Below are positions 35,954 through 44,732 of a stretch of 64,000 nt of DNA, piece after piece (the first letter of the stretch is position 1; every line of letters starts with the position of its first letter). The translations under genes and the position numbers were made by a program. The stretch comes from Salipiger bermudensis. GTDB taxonomy: Bacteria; Pseudomonadota; Alphaproteobacteria; Rhodobacterales; Rhodobacteraceae. The notes under the pieces were generated by a model. It ran no database searches, was not told the DNA's origin, and worked only from the letters and a program-made list of their open reading frames with translations. The stretch is from NCBI RefSeq assembly GCF_020171625.1, contig NZ_JAIUZY010000006.1, positions 124,001 through 188,000 of the forward strand. Reading direction: 5' to 3'.

Positions 35954-36621
35954 GCGCCGGAGCGGGGAGCTTCCGGGCAGACGACCGGGCCGGACGTTCA
36001 GGTCGGAAAAGCACGGGTGCGGGGCGGTGAGGGGCTTGGCGAGAGACCTTCGGCCAGCCGTCTCGGGCACCCGGCCCCTGCACCACCGCACACCGATATG
36101 CGGTCACGTTCGTTCCGCTCGGCTCACGCCGTCATCGCCACAGAGCTCTGATAGAACCGCCCGTCGCAAGGCGATGATCTCGGTCCGCGGGAAGGGGGTT
36201 CTCTCCACAATCCCGATCTGGCCGGTGACCTGCGGAAGTCCAAAAAGCAGGTGGAAACTGCCGACGTCCTCGAGAGTTCCCAGCGCCACGTGCTGGACAA
36301 CCGATAGGTCCAGGCCCCGCCGCACCCCCGTGACGATCAAGCCGACGGAGCTGTTCAGAACACGACGAGCCTCATCCTCGTGGCCCAGACCGTGGCCGTG
36401 GTTGTCGGCCCGACGCTGAAGAAGCGCCTGAGCAAGATTCGCAGGTCAAAGTGATCGCCGGCCCGTATCTCAGGGCAAGCGCGACGTGACATGCTCCGGC
36501 GCAGGAGGAGGCTCCTGCGCCGGGGCACTCTGTTTTGAGCTGAGAGGATCCTTTGACGGATCGGGTCAGGGCCCCGGCATGAGGAGGTTGACCACGCGTC
36601 GTGGCGGTGGCCTCGCCTAGC
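35954..36621. other. 668-bp gap
   Basis: Between the Fe-alcohol dehydrogenase and the SDR of the IclR module. Apart from the doubtful remnant at 36104-36400 I see no gene. It also lies at the border of two modules with different regulators. Confidence 0.4.
36104..36400 (-). pseudogene. Possible remnant of a regulator C-terminus (LysR-like?)
   Basis: A ~95-codon open frame without a proper start reads like real protein: VTGVRRGLDLSVVQHVALG, then FHLLFGLPQVTGQIGIVERTPFPR and LRRAVLSEL. The layout resembles the last part of a LysR substrate domain (G-x-x-L-S-V-x..ALG, then IGIV-x-R, then a terminal helix). It has no N-terminal HTH, and no intact gene surrounds it. The evidence is weak; it may also be a chance frame. 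The remaining part of the 35954-36621 gap shows nothing else. Confidence 0.25.
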
Positions 36622-37353
36622 TCACAGCAGCCCGCCATCGGCGCGTATGGTGCGCCCGGTGATCCAGCCGGCCTCGGCAGAGACGAGGAAGGCCACCAGC
36701 CCCGAGATGTCGTCGGGCTGGCCGATCCGGCGGAGTGGGGTGGCAGCCTCGATGTCGGCGCGGCGGGTGCCGAGCGTCTCGGCGGTCATCTCGGTCTCGA
36801 TCAGGCCGGGCGCCACGGCGTTGATGGTGATCCCGCGCGTGCCGAGCTCCTGACTGAGCGCCAGCACCATCGCGGAGACCGCGGCCTTCGAGGCGGCATA
36901 GACCGCCGTGCCGGGCATCGGCGTCTCGGCGAGGCGGGACCCGAAGTGCACGATGCGGCCACCTTGCGTCATTGCAGGCACGGCGGCGCGGGTCAGGCAC
37001 AGGGCGCCGCGCACGTTGGTGCCGAAGACCGCCTCGTAATGATCCGGGTCCGCGTCTTCCAGCGCGCGATAGGGGCCGAGCCCCGCCGCGTTGACCAGTA
37101 TGTCGAGGCGGCCGGCGATCCGGGCACAGTCCCCGACCAGGCGCTCGCAGTCCGAAGGCACCGAGATATCGGCGGCCATCGCCTGGGCCCCCTGCCCCAG
37201 CGTGGCCGCCAGCGCCTCGGCCTCCTCCAGCCTGCTGCGGCAGACGACGAAGACGCGCGCACCCTCGGCGGCGAGCCGGCGGGCAACCGCCGCGCCGATC
37301 CCGCGCGAGCCTCCGGTGACGATCGCGACCTTTCCGGTGAGATCCGTGCTCAT
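36622..37353 (-). CDS. SDR-family oxidoreductase
   Basis: 243 residues. Seen: VTGGSRGIGAAVARRL near residue 12, CRSR after strand two (NADP preference), ILVNAAGLGPYRAL near 88, SRLAETPMPGTAVYAASKAAV with catalytic Ser/Tyr/Lys near 138-155, NAVAPGLIETEM and a C-terminal ITGRTIRADGG. The FabG/3-ketoacyl reductase type. AAGGAGG ribosome site. Last gene of the BKACE operon on the minus strand, separated by 55 bases from the flavoprotein gene. Substrate unknown. Confidence 0.85.
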   Translation of the reverse strand: MSTDLTGKVAIVTGGSRGIGAAVARRLAAEGARVFVVCRSRLEEAEALAATLGQGAQAMAADISVPSDCERLVGDCARIAGRLDILVNAAGLGPYRALEDADPDHYEAVFGTNVRGALCLTRAAVPAMTQGGRIVHFGSRLAETPMPGTAVYAASKAAVSAMVLALSQELGTRGITINAVAPGLIETEMTAETLGTRRADIEAATPLRRIGQPDDISGLVAFLVSAEAGWITGRTIRADGGLL

Positions 37354-37408
37354 GTCAGCCTCCTTCGTGCCGCTCTGCGATGGGGTCGGGGTCGCCGGGA
37401 GACCTGAT

Positions 37409-38134
37409 CTAGAGCGGCCTTTTCCACGCGGCGTCGGGGCTCGCGGCAAGCGCGGTGCGCCAGTCGTCGCTGCGCTCGACCGGCAATGCCGCCATCTCCA
37501 CCGCCGCCTTGGCAAAGGCGGCAAGATGGGCGCGGCGGGCCGCGTCGTCCGAGCGTGGGACGCCGTGGGCGACGTAATCCGGCGCCACCTCGTAGCCCAT
37601 GTATTCCAGCGCCAGCCGCCGGACGGGCATCAGGATCGGCGCGATCGGGCCATAGACCCCGTCTTGGGAAAACCGCTCTTCGGTGCCCCCGGTGGTCACG
37701 CCGATCATCGCGCGCCGCCCCCTGAACACGCCGGTGTCGAACCGGCGCCCATCCACATAGGCGAAGCCGTAGGCCAGCACCCGGTCGATCCAGCCCTTGA
37801 GGATGGCGGGCGGCCCGCCCCACCAGAGGGGAAACTGCAGGATCAGGTTGTCGGCCTCGGCGACGCGGGCCTGTTCGCGCGCGATGTCCTCTGCGAACGC
37901 GCCCGTGCGCGCCGCCTCCGCCTGTTCGGCCTGCACCTGAAACCGGTCTGCATCGGCGACACTGCTCATGTCGTGCCGGCCGATATCGGCCCGGAACCCC
38001 TCGCCGCAGAGATCGGAGACCCGGACCGAGTGCCCCTCTGCCACGAGGGCCTGCGCCGCCGCCTCCGCCATCGCATGGTTGAACGATTGCGGCTCCGGAT
38101 GCGCGACAACGATCAGGACGGATTTGCCGGTCAC
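37409..38134 (-). CDS. Flavodoxin-fold NAD(P)H dehydrogenase (quinone)-like
   Basis: 241 residues. Seen: SVLIVVAHPEPQSFNHAMAEAA at the N-terminus, the FMN/FAD phosphate motif of NQO1/MdaB/YwrO-type flavoproteins; LQFPLWWGGPPAILKGWIDRVLA near 100; and TTGGTEERFSQDG near 150. The family uses NAD(P)H to reduce quinones or other acceptors by two electrons. The GTG start is 2 bases after the BKACE stop, so the genes are coupled; I see no better ATG. Its role in the pathway is unclear; it may be a true reductase for an unsaturated or quinoid intermediate. Confidence 0.8.
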   Translation of the reverse strand: MTGKSVLIVVAHPEPQSFNHAMAEAAAQALVAEGHSVRVSDLCGEGFRADIGRHDMSSVADADRFQVQAEQAEAARTGAFAEDIAREQARVAEADNLILQFPLWWGGPPAILKGWIDRVLAYGFAYVDGRRFDTGVFRGRRAMIGVTTGGTEERFSQDGVYGPIAPILMPVRRLALEYMGYEVAPDYVAHGVPRSDDAARRAHLAAFAKAAVEMAALPVERSDDWRTALAASPDAAWKRPL

Positions 38135-38136
38135 GA

Positions 38137-39063
38137 TCAGAAGTCCACTTTGTCGCCGCCCTTGAGCGCGAGGATTTCCCGCGCCTCGTCGGGGGTCGCG
38201 ACCTCGAAGCCCATGTGCTCGACCATCTCGCGCGCCAGCGTCACCTGCTCGGCGTTGCTCAGCGCAAGCTGCCCGCGCTTGGCGTAGAGCGAGTCCTCGA
38301 GCCCCACGCGCAGATGCCCGCCCAGCAGCAGCGAATGCATGGCCATCGGCATCTGATGCCGCCCGGCGCCCAGCACCGACCAGCGATAATCCTCGCCAAA
38401 CAGCCGGTCCGCCGTCCGGCGCATGTGCTGCACGTCTTCGGGGTGCGCGCCGATTCCGCCGAGGATGCCGAACACGGATTGCACGAAGAACGGCGGCTTC
38501 ACGAGGCCCCGCCGCACGAAATGCTGCAGCGTGTAGAGATGGCCGATATCGTAGCACTCGATCTCGAACCGGGTGTCGTTGCCGGCACAGGTCGTCAGGA
38601 TTCCCTCGATATCGGCGAAGGTGTTGCGGAACACGCGGCTGCGCGAGCCCTCGATATAGGGCTCTTCCCAGTCGTGCTGGAACTCGGTCATCTTGTCGAG
38701 GATCGGGAAGAAGCCGAAATTCATCGACCCCATGTTGAGCGAGGCGATCTCGGGCTTGAACACCGCCGCGGGGCGCAGGCGCTCCTCGACGGTCATGCTC
38801 GGTGCGCCGCCGGTGGTGATGTTCACCACCACGTCCGAGCGCTGCTTGATCACCTTGAGGAAGGGCTCGTAGGCCTCGGGCGACTGATCCGGCGCACCGG
38901 TCTCGGGATCGCGGGCGTGCAGGTGCACGATCGAGGCCCCCGCCTCGCGCGCCCCGAGCGCCGCCTCGGCGATCTCGGAGGCGGTGACCGGCAGGTGCGG
39001 CGACATCGACGGCGTGTGGATCGACCCGGTTACGGCGCAGGTGATGATGATCTTGCGTGACAT
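38137..39063 (-). CDS. Beta-keto acid cleavage enzyme (BKACE, DUF849)
   Basis: 308 residues, full length for the family, whose prototype is 3-keto-5-aminohexanoate cleavage enzyme (Kce). BKACEs condense a 3-keto acid with acetyl-CoA and split it into acetoacetate and a new acyl-CoA. Seen: IIITCAVTGSIHTPSMSPHLPVT, the zinc-ligand pair in SIVHLHARDPETG near residue 46, NITTGGAPSMTVEERL near 82, and ECYDIGHLYTLQ near 172. The Kce active-site pattern HLHARDP is intact. Substrate class depends on pocket residues and cannot be read here. Encoded in one operon with a TRAP importer, cupin and HpaI aldolase. A GAGG ribosome site precedes the ATG. Confidence 0.9.
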   Translation of the reverse strand: MSRKIIITCAVTGSIHTPSMSPHLPVTASEIAEAALGAREAGASIVHLHARDPETGAPDQSPEAYEPFLKVIKQRSDVVVNITTGGAPSMTVEERLRPAAVFKPEIASLNMGSMNFGFFPILDKMTEFQHDWEEPYIEGSRSRVFRNTFADIEGILTTCAGNDTRFEIECYDIGHLYTLQHFVRRGLVKPPFFVQSVFGILGGIGAHPEDVQHMRRTADRLFGEDYRWSVLGAGRHQMPMAMHSLLLGGHLRVGLEDSLYAKRGQLALSNAEQVTLAREMVEHMGFEVATPDEAREILALKGGDKVDF

Positions 39064-39071
39064 GAGAAGCC

Positions 39072-40343
39072 TCAGAACAGGGTGTTGGGGAGGGCGAGCG
39101 ACAGGGCCGGGACCAGCGCGATCAGCGCGAGCACGGCGATGCAGATCCCGACCAGCGGCAACGCCTCGCGGATCACCCGCGTCACGGGTTCTCCGGAAAT
39201 CGCCGATGCGATGAACAGCAGGATCCCGACCGGGGGCGTCGCCATGCCGATGACCACGTTCAGAACCACCACGGTGCCGAACTGAACCGGGTCCATGTCG
39301 ATCATTGCCTGGAACTTCAGCAGGATGGGCATGGTCAGGATCAGGATCGAGATCGGCTCGAGGAACATCCCCAGCACCAGCAGAAGCAGGTTGAGCAGCA
39401 GCAGGATCAGCCAGGGGTCCTCGGTGATCGACAGAACCAGCTCGGCGATATGCTGGGGCACCTGCTCGAGGGTGAAGACGAAGGACACCACCGAGGCCAT
39501 CGAGGTGATGAACAGGATCGAGGCCGACACCAGCGTGGTGGCGATCATCGCGTTCCACACCCGGCGCAGGGTCAGGTCACGGTAGATGAAGCCGATGACC
39601 AGCGCGTAGGCGACGGCAACGGCGGCGGCTTCGGTCGGGGTGAAGATGCCGGCCTTGATCCCAACGAGGATGATCGCCGGGAGCAGCAGCGCGGGCAGCG
39701 TGCGCACCGTGGCCTTCCAGCGCTCCTTGCCGTTGACCCGTTCGGTCATCGGAAATCCGTCCCGCTTGGCCCGCCAGGTCGCATAGGCCAGAAGGCCGCC
39801 GGCGATGGCGATGCCGGGCGCGATCCCGGCGAGGAACAGCTGTCCGATCGAGGTCCCCGACAGCACGCCGTAGATGATCATGGTGATCGACGGCGGAATG
39901 ATCGGCCCCATCACCGACGACACCGCGATGAGCGCTGCGGCATAGGCCGCGGGCATACCCTGCTTCGACATGGTGGGAATGAGGATCGAGCCGAGCGCCG
40001 AGGCCTCGGCCGTGGCGCTGCCGGAGATGCCGGCGAAAAAGCCCGAGGACAGGATCGAGACCGACGACATGCCGCCGCGGCGGTGGCCCACCATGGCGCG
40101 GGCGAAATGCACGATCCGGTCGGTCACCCCGCCGACGTTCATCAGCGCGCCCGCGAGCAGGAACAGCGGGATCGTCAGCAGGACGAACTGGTCGATGCCC
40201 GCCATCATCCTTTGCGGCAGCATCAGCACCATCATGCCGTTGCCCGAGAGGTAGAGATACGCCGTTCCCGCCATGCCGAGGGTCAGAGCGATCGGGATGC
40301 CGGAGGCCAGCAGCCCGGCGAAGATCAGAAAGAACGCCCCCAT
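39072..40343 (-). CDS. TRAP transporter large permease (DctM family)
   Basis: 423 residues with about 12 membrane segments. Seen: FAGLLASGIPIALTLGMAG, LTIPLFLLAGALMN, SSGFFAGISGSATAEASALGSILIPTM in pieces, MGPIIPPSITMIIYG, TPTEAAAVAVAYAL and NVVIGMATPPVGILLF. Start overlaps the DctQ stop by one base (TGATG). With the DctQ and DctP genes just upstream it forms a complete importer, unlike the broken copy at 2701-3469. Confidence 0.9.
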   Translation of the reverse strand: MGAFFLIFAGLLASGIPIALTLGMAGTAYLYLSGNGMMVLMLPQRMMAGIDQFVLLTIPLFLLAGALMNVGGVTDRIVHFARAMVGHRRGGMSSVSILSSGFFAGISGSATAEASALGSILIPTMSKQGMPAAYAAALIAVSSVMGPIIPPSITMIIYGVLSGTSIGQLFLAGIAPGIAIAGGLLAYATWRAKRDGFPMTERVNGKERWKATVRTLPALLLPAIILVGIKAGIFTPTEAAAVAVAYALVIGFIYRDLTLRRVWNAMIATTLVSASILFITSMASVVSFVFTLEQVPQHIAELVLSITEDPWLILLLLNLLLLVLGMFLEPISILILTMPILLKFQAMIDMDPVQFGTVVVLNVVIGMATPPVGILLFIASAISGEPVTRVIREALPLVGICIAVLALIALVPALSLALPNTLF

Positions 40344-40930
40344 CAGCCCTGCCTCCCTCCGGTTGAAGAGACCTCTTTGGTATCGTCGAGGCCGTCCTGT
40401 TTCGCGGCGGCGGTCATGTCGCCGTAGCCCGAGACGACATCGGCGATCACATGCAGGATCATGAGCGCCGATCCCACGGCGACGGAGTAATAGACATACT
40501 TGATGGAGATCCCCAGAGAGTGGCCCGTCAGCGAGCCCCAGATAAAGTCGAGCGCCGGTATGGTCTGGCTGGAGAAGCGCGACGCATAGTCGGCGCCGTA
40601 GTAGGTGACCACGGCGAGGAAGGCGACGATCGGCACCGCGCAAACCGCCTTGAGCACCCATCTTCCGCGCTCGGACAGCGCCGCCGGCAGGAAATCGAGC
40701 GACACGAATTCGCCGCGCGAATAGGCCAGCCCGAGCACCAGAAAGGTCTGCCACAGGAGCAGGTAGCGGCACAGCTCCTCTGCCCAGATGAGCGAGCCGC
40801 CCATCACGTAGCGCGCCCAGACCTGGGCAATCATGACGACGACGATGATGGCCATCGACAGTCCCGCGAGGCTTCGCAGGACGGCGACATAGGCTCTGAC
40901 GCCGGCGCTAATGGCTGGGGGCAGTCGCAT
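40343..40930 (-). CDS. TRAP transporter small permease (DctQ family)
   Basis: 195 residues with four membrane segments. Seen: AQVWARYVMGGSLIWAEELCRYLLLWQTFL in pieces (W-A-x-E-L-x-R-Y-L family motif) and YSRGEFVSLDFLPAALS. The C-terminal tail is polar. AAGGAAGG ribosome site. Lies between dctP (gap 62) and dctM (overlap 1). Confidence 0.9.
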   Translation of the reverse strand: MRLPPAISAGVRAYVAVLRSLAGLSMAIIVVVMIAQVWARYVMGGSLIWAEELCRYLLLWQTFLVLGLAYSRGEFVSLDFLPAALSERGRWVLKAVCAVPIVAFLAVVTYYGADYASRFSSQTIPALDFIWGSLTGHSLGISIKYVYYSVAVGSALMILHVIADVVSGYGDMTAAAKQDGLDDTKEVSSTGGRQG

Positions 40931-40992
40931 GGGTCGACCTTCCTTGTTGCGGACACGGCCCCCACCATTTTGGCTGGCGGAGGCCGCGGAGC

Positions 40993-41991
40993 TTACGCCG
41001 TCGCGCGCGCGGCTTCGACGAATTCGGCGATGAGGGGGTCTTTCTTGGCCCACTCATCGGTCAGCGGGGCGACCGATGCTTGCATTTCGGCGAGGTTGTC
41101 GAGCTCGAGGATCTCGACGCCCTTGGCCTTCAGCTCATCGCGCCCGGTGAGGTCCTGCTCCTTGGCATAGGCCAGCGTGGCCTTGACCGCGGCCTTGCCG
41201 GCCTCGCGCATGGCGGTCTTCTCTTCGTCGCTGAGCGTGTTCCAGAACCCGGTGGAGACCACGTTGGTGGCGTGCCACGGATAATGCCCGGTCAGCGTGA
41301 AGTTCTTGCCGACCTCCCAGAGGTTCTCGCCCAGCATGGAGGACACGTTGATCTCGACCGCGTCGATGACGCCGGTTTCGAGCGCGCCGTAGATCTCGCC
41401 GTAAGGCAGGCCGACCGGGGCGGCGCCAAGCGTCTCCCAGATCGCCTTGTGCAGCGGAACCGGGACGATGCGGGTCTTGAGGCCGCTCATGTCCGAGATC
41501 GTCTTGACCTGCGACTTGACCGACAGGAAGTGCCGCTGGCCGATGTCGGCGGTGCTGAGGCCGACGATGCCGGCCTGTTCGAGATCGTCCTGCAGCTTCA
41601 GACCGATCGGGCTGAGCGCCAGCTTCTCGAAGTGATCGTAGTCGCGCACGAGGAACGGCAGCTGCCACGCGTCGAAGGCCGGGCGCCCGGTGACCAGCGG
41701 GATCAGGACGCCAGAGACCATGGCCATCTCGACCGTCCCGGCGACGGCGGATTCAAGGCACTGCTTGTCGTCGCCAAGCTGACGGTTCGGAAAGATCTGC
41801 ACGTTGAACGCGCCGGGCATCTGCTCTTCGAGCGCCTCCGCGAAGCTGGTGGCAAGCTTGTGCCCGGGATGGATCTCGTTCGAGGAATGGGCAAGCCGGA
41901 TCATCTTGCCGGCGGCGCGGGCGATGCTCGGCGCGGCGAGGGTGGCCCCCATGGCGGCGCCGGACTGCAGCAGAAGTCTTCTGGTGATCAT
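40993..41991 (-). CDS. TRAP transporter solute-binding protein (DctP family)
   Basis: 332 residues. N-terminus TRRLLLQSGAAMGATLAAP is a twin-arginine-like export signal. Seen in the mature part: IRLAHSSNEIHPGHKLATSFAE, the DctP motif FPNRQLGDDKQCLESAVAGTVEMAM in pieces, SDMSGLKTRIVPVPLHKAIWETLGA with the likely carboxylate Arg, and PYGEIYGALETGVIDAVE, which is strongly typical. GGAGGAGACCC ribosome site. It supplies the permease of this operon. Confidence 0.9.
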   Translation of the reverse strand: MITRRLLLQSGAAMGATLAAPSIARAAGKMIRLAHSSNEIHPGHKLATSFAEALEEQMPGAFNVQIFPNRQLGDDKQCLESAVAGTVEMAMVSGVLIPLVTGRPAFDAWQLPFLVRDYDHFEKLALSPIGLKLQDDLEQAGIVGLSTADIGQRHFLSVKSQVKTISDMSGLKTRIVPVPLHKAIWETLGAAPVGLPYGEIYGALETGVIDAVEINVSSMLGENLWEVGKNFTLTGHYPWHATNVVSTGFWNTLSDEEKTAMREAGKAAVKATLAYAKEQDLTGRDELKAKGVEILELDNLAEMQASVAPLTDEWAKKDPLIAEFVEAARATA

Positions 41992-42080
41992 GTGGGTCTC
42001 CTCCCCCGTGATGGACCGGCTCTCACCGGTCCCAAGTTTTTGCGATCGAAATCGCGTCCTTCGTCATCGTGGCCTGCGGG

Positions 42081-42980
42081 TCATTCCGGCATCGGGTAAT
42101 CCGCGGCATTCAGCACCCAGCCCGGCTTTTCCGAGAAATCGGTGCGGGGCGGGCAGAAGATGTCGACGAGCTGGTTGTGGCCCTCCCCCGAGGCGCGCGT
42201 GGTGTGCACGACGGGCGGCGGGATCACGAGCGCCGAGGGCGCTCCCATCGACACCTTCCGGTCGTCGCGCCAATCGGCCATGTCCGTGGTCCAGGTCCAG
42301 CGCAGGTGGTGATCGAACTGCCCCTCCAGCGCCAGGGAACACTGCTCGAAGTCGTCGTGGTGATGCGGCGACATCTTGGTGGCATCGCGCGGCCCCTCGA
42401 AGGGATCGAGCACGTTGACCATCATCGTGGTGCAGCGGAAGATGCGCCCGAAACGGCCGGTCTCCGGCTCAACGTCGAGGCTGTAGTGCCGCACCTTCCA
42501 GCCCCCAACGGGATCCGGCCACGCCTCGAAGGGCGGGATGTGGCTGCGCGGCGTGTCATAACCCCGCGCGTTCGAGCAGGCCTCTGCCAGATCGGTGGAT
42601 CGGACGGTAAAGAGCCGTGTCAGGCGTCCGCCCTCGGGCAGAGTGATCTTGCTGTCACCGGCGGGCACGAAGGCGATCGACCAGCCCGGCACCTCGGTGG
42701 TGGTGCCGTTCCATTCGATGACCGCGCCGTTCTCGGGCAGCAGCACCGCGTATTCATCCGGCTGATCGGTGCGGGCAAATGTGCTGCCTTGCGCCGCCTC
42801 GGTCCAGGCGAGCACGAAGTTGTGGCCGCGCAGCATCCAGGTCTTGCCGGCCTCGTCACTGACCTGAGGGGCGTCGCGGTAGAAGTATGCCTCCTGCGGC
42901 TCGGCAACCAGGCCGGTTTTCGGCGCGGCGGGCGCGCTCTGCGGGGCCAGTGCGGCGCGGGGGTCCGACTTGTCGTACAT
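42081..42980 (-). CDS. Cupin-type protein, catabolic module
   Basis: 299 residues; appears to hold two cupin-like halves. In the second, MSPHHHDDFEQCSLALEGQFDHHLRW contains a metal-ligand H-H-H…E set, followed by PPPVVHTTRASGEGHNQ with a further His. The first half shows VLLPENGAVIEWNGTTTEVPGWSIAFVPAG but no obvious ligand cluster. I do not recognise a named family. Such bicupins act as isomerases, epimerases or dioxygenases in sugar-acid and aromatic pathways. It lies 3 bases after the HpaI aldolase gene, so it is co-translated. Confidence 0.65.
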   Translation of the reverse strand: MYDKSDPRAALAPQSAPAAPKTGLVAEPQEAYFYRDAPQVSDEAGKTWMLRGHNFVLAWTEAAQGSTFARTDQPDEYAVLLPENGAVIEWNGTTTEVPGWSIAFVPAGDSKITLPEGGRLTRLFTVRSTDLAEACSNARGYDTPRSHIPPFEAWPDPVGGWKVRHYSLDVEPETGRFGRIFRCTTMMVNVLDPFEGPRDATKMSPHHHDDFEQCSLALEGQFDHHLRWTWTTDMADWRDDRKVSMGAPSALVIPPPVVHTTRASGEGHNQLVDIFCPPRTDFSEKPGWVLNAADYPMPE

Positions 42981-42983
42981 GGT

Positions 42984-43772
42984 TCAATCCTTGCTTGCTT
43001 GCGCGACTGCATCCGACATCGTCGCATGAGCCTGTGTTGCCGCGGCCTTGAGGAACCCCTGATCCGAAGACAGGATGAAGACGCTCGCCCCGGCCTTTGC
43101 CAGCGCCGCCGCGTCCTCGCCCGAGCCCGGCAGAACGGCGACGGTGCGCCCGGCCTTTTTCGCCGCGGCCTGAACCGTCTGCGTGGCGTGGCGCACCCGC
43201 GCCGCCGGGTCCGGGTCGTCGGCGAAGGCGGCGCCAAGATCGCCGCGCCCGATGAACACCCCGTCGAGCCCTTCGACCGCGAGGATCTCGTCGATATTGT
43301 CGATGGCCTCGGGGTCCTCGATCATGGCGATGAGGGTCACGCGCTGATCCTCGGAGCGCATGTGCTCGGTCTGGCCGGCGCGCCCGAAGGCCCCGGCCCG
43401 CGTGGTCGGGGCAAAGCCGCGCTTGCCGCCGCGATACCGCCCCGCCGCAACGATCTTCCGCGCCGTGTCGGCGTCGGTCACATGCGGCACGAGGACGCCG
43501 TCGGCGCCGCAGTCCAGAACCGAGAGGATGGTGGCCGGGTCGGGGCTTTGCACCCGCACGACCGCGCCGATGCCCCAGGCGCGGCAGGCCAGAACGATGT
43601 GGTCGGTCGTCTCGCGATTGAAAGGAGAATGCTCTTCGTCGACCACGACGAAATCGTAGCCGATGCTTCCCAGAATTTCGGCCGGCATCGTCGCGGGGAC
43701 CTTCAGGAAGGTCCCGTACATCACCTCGCCATCGAGAAATCTGGCGCGAAAGCCGCGGTTGTCGGACGTCAC
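42984..43772 (-). CDS. HpcH/HpaI-family class II aldolase
   Basis: 262 residues. Seen: FVVVDEEHSPFNRETTDH near residue 40 (the catalytic His in EH and acidic ligands), VVRVQSPDPATILSVLDCGADGVLVPHV in pieces near 70, with the Arg that binds the 2-oxoacid, and AMIEDPEAIDNIDEILAVEGLDGVFIGRGDL near 148 with the metal-binding Glu and Asp. The family cleaves 4-hydroxy-2-oxoacids, for instance to pyruvate and an aldehyde. GTG start with GGGAGG 7 bases upstream. First gene of the operon under the IclR operator at 43787-43807. Confidence 0.85.
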   Translation of the reverse strand: MTSDNRGFRARFLDGEVMYGTFLKVPATMPAEILGSIGYDFVVVDEEHSPFNRETTDHIVLACRAWGIGAVVRVQSPDPATILSVLDCGADGVLVPHVTDADTARKIVAAGRYRGGKRGFAPTTRAGAFGRAGQTEHMRSEDQRVTLIAMIEDPEAIDNIDEILAVEGLDGVFIGRGDLGAAFADDPDPAARVRHATQTVQAAAKKAGRTVAVLPGSGEDAAALAKAGASVFILSSDQGFLKAAATQAHATMSDAVAQASKD

Positions 43773-43786
43773 TGTATTCCTCCCTT

Positions 43787-43807
43787 GCGTTCTACCTAAC
43801 AGAACGC
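43787..43807. promoter_or_regulatory. IclR-type operator, copy 1
   Basis: GCGTTCT-ACCTAAC-AGAACGC, a perfect 7-bp inverted repeat with a 7-base spacer in the 53-bp divergent region between the HpaI aldolase and iclR. A second copy with the same GTTCT-N7-(A/G)GAAC layout is at 45707-45723. Confidence 0.75.
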
Positions 43808-43825
43808 TATCCTTATAAACGAAAC

Positions 43826-44683
43826 ATGAGTGAGGTCAGGCTTAAAGTCAACCCCCTCACCCGGCCGCGAAGGATGACTGTTTTGCCAAAGATCGCCTCA
43901 GAGAAAACCGAAGGAATCCAGAGTGTTGTTCTAGCCCTTTCGATCCTCGAGGCCCTGAGCGACGCGCGGGGTCACCTTGGCGTGACCGCCCTCGCCGAGT
44001 CACTGGGCACCACCAAGAGCCGCATTCACCGGCACCTGCAAACCCTTGTTCAGCAAGGTTATATCGTGCAGTCCCCCCTGACCGAGCGCTATCGGCTCGG
44101 CTCGAAACTCATCAAGCTCGGCAATGCCGCGATCAGCTCCTCGGACATCGCCAGCATCGCAAGCCAGCCCATGCGCGCCCTCAGGGATCGCTGCGATCAG
44201 GCGGTGATCCTCGGACAGGTCGAAGAGGGCGGCATCCGCATCGTCACGACCTTCAGCGGCAATGCCGCGGTCGAGGTCGGCGTCCGGCCGGGCTCGGCCC
44301 TCGAGTTCTCGACCTCGGCGCAGGGCAAGATGGCCATGGCCTTCATGTCCGAGGCGCATCGCGACCGCATCCTCGAGCGCCCGCTTCCCGAAGCCACCCC
44401 CTATTCCGTGACCGACCCCGACACGCTCAGGCAGCATCTTGCGGAGATCCGGGAGCGCGGGTGGGCCGATGCCCCGAACGAAACCGCCGTCGGTCTCAAC
44501 GCCCTCGCCTTCCCGGTGCTCGGTGCCTCCGGTGAGCTTGCAGGCACTCTGGCGATCGTCGGCCTGACCCAGTTCATCCAGACCCCGCCGGACCCGGACC
44601 AGATCCGCGCGGTGGGCGCCACGGCGCAGGAGATCTCGACCGCGCTTGGCTATCAGGGGCCGCTGCCGGGCAACTGGCACTAG
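43826..44683 (+). CDS. IclR-family transcriptional regulator
   Basis: 285 residues. Seen: HTH SVVLALSILEALSDARGHLGVTALAESLGTTKSRIHRHLQTLV in parts near residues 33-75, then the wing YRLGSKLIKLG; ligand domain with TTFSGNAAVEVGVRPGSALEFSTSAQGKMAMAF and ALAFPVLGASGELAGTLAIVG. Divergent from the HpaI/cupin/TRAP/BKACE operon. Two starts are possible (43826 or ATG 43874); the shorter has no room for a ribosome site, so the longer is kept. Similar regulators respond to aromatic or keto acids. Confidence 0.9.
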   Translation: MSEVRLKVNPLTRPRRMTVLPKIASEKTEGIQSVVLALSILEALSDARGHLGVTALAESLGTTKSRIHRHLQTLVQQGYIVQSPLTERYRLGSKLIKLGNAAISSSDIASIASQPMRALRDRCDQAVILGQVEEGGIRIVTTFSGNAAVEVGVRPGSALEFSTSAQGKMAMAFMSEAHRDRILERPLPEATPYSVTDPDTLRQHLAEIRERGWADAPNETAVGLNALAFPVLGASGELAGTLAIVGLTQFIQTPPDPDQIRAVGATAQEISTALGYQGPLPGNWH

Positions 44684-44732
44684 GCGCGCCCAGTCCGCGC
44701 CGCCCGGCAGCGTGTTCCGCGCCCTGACCGTC

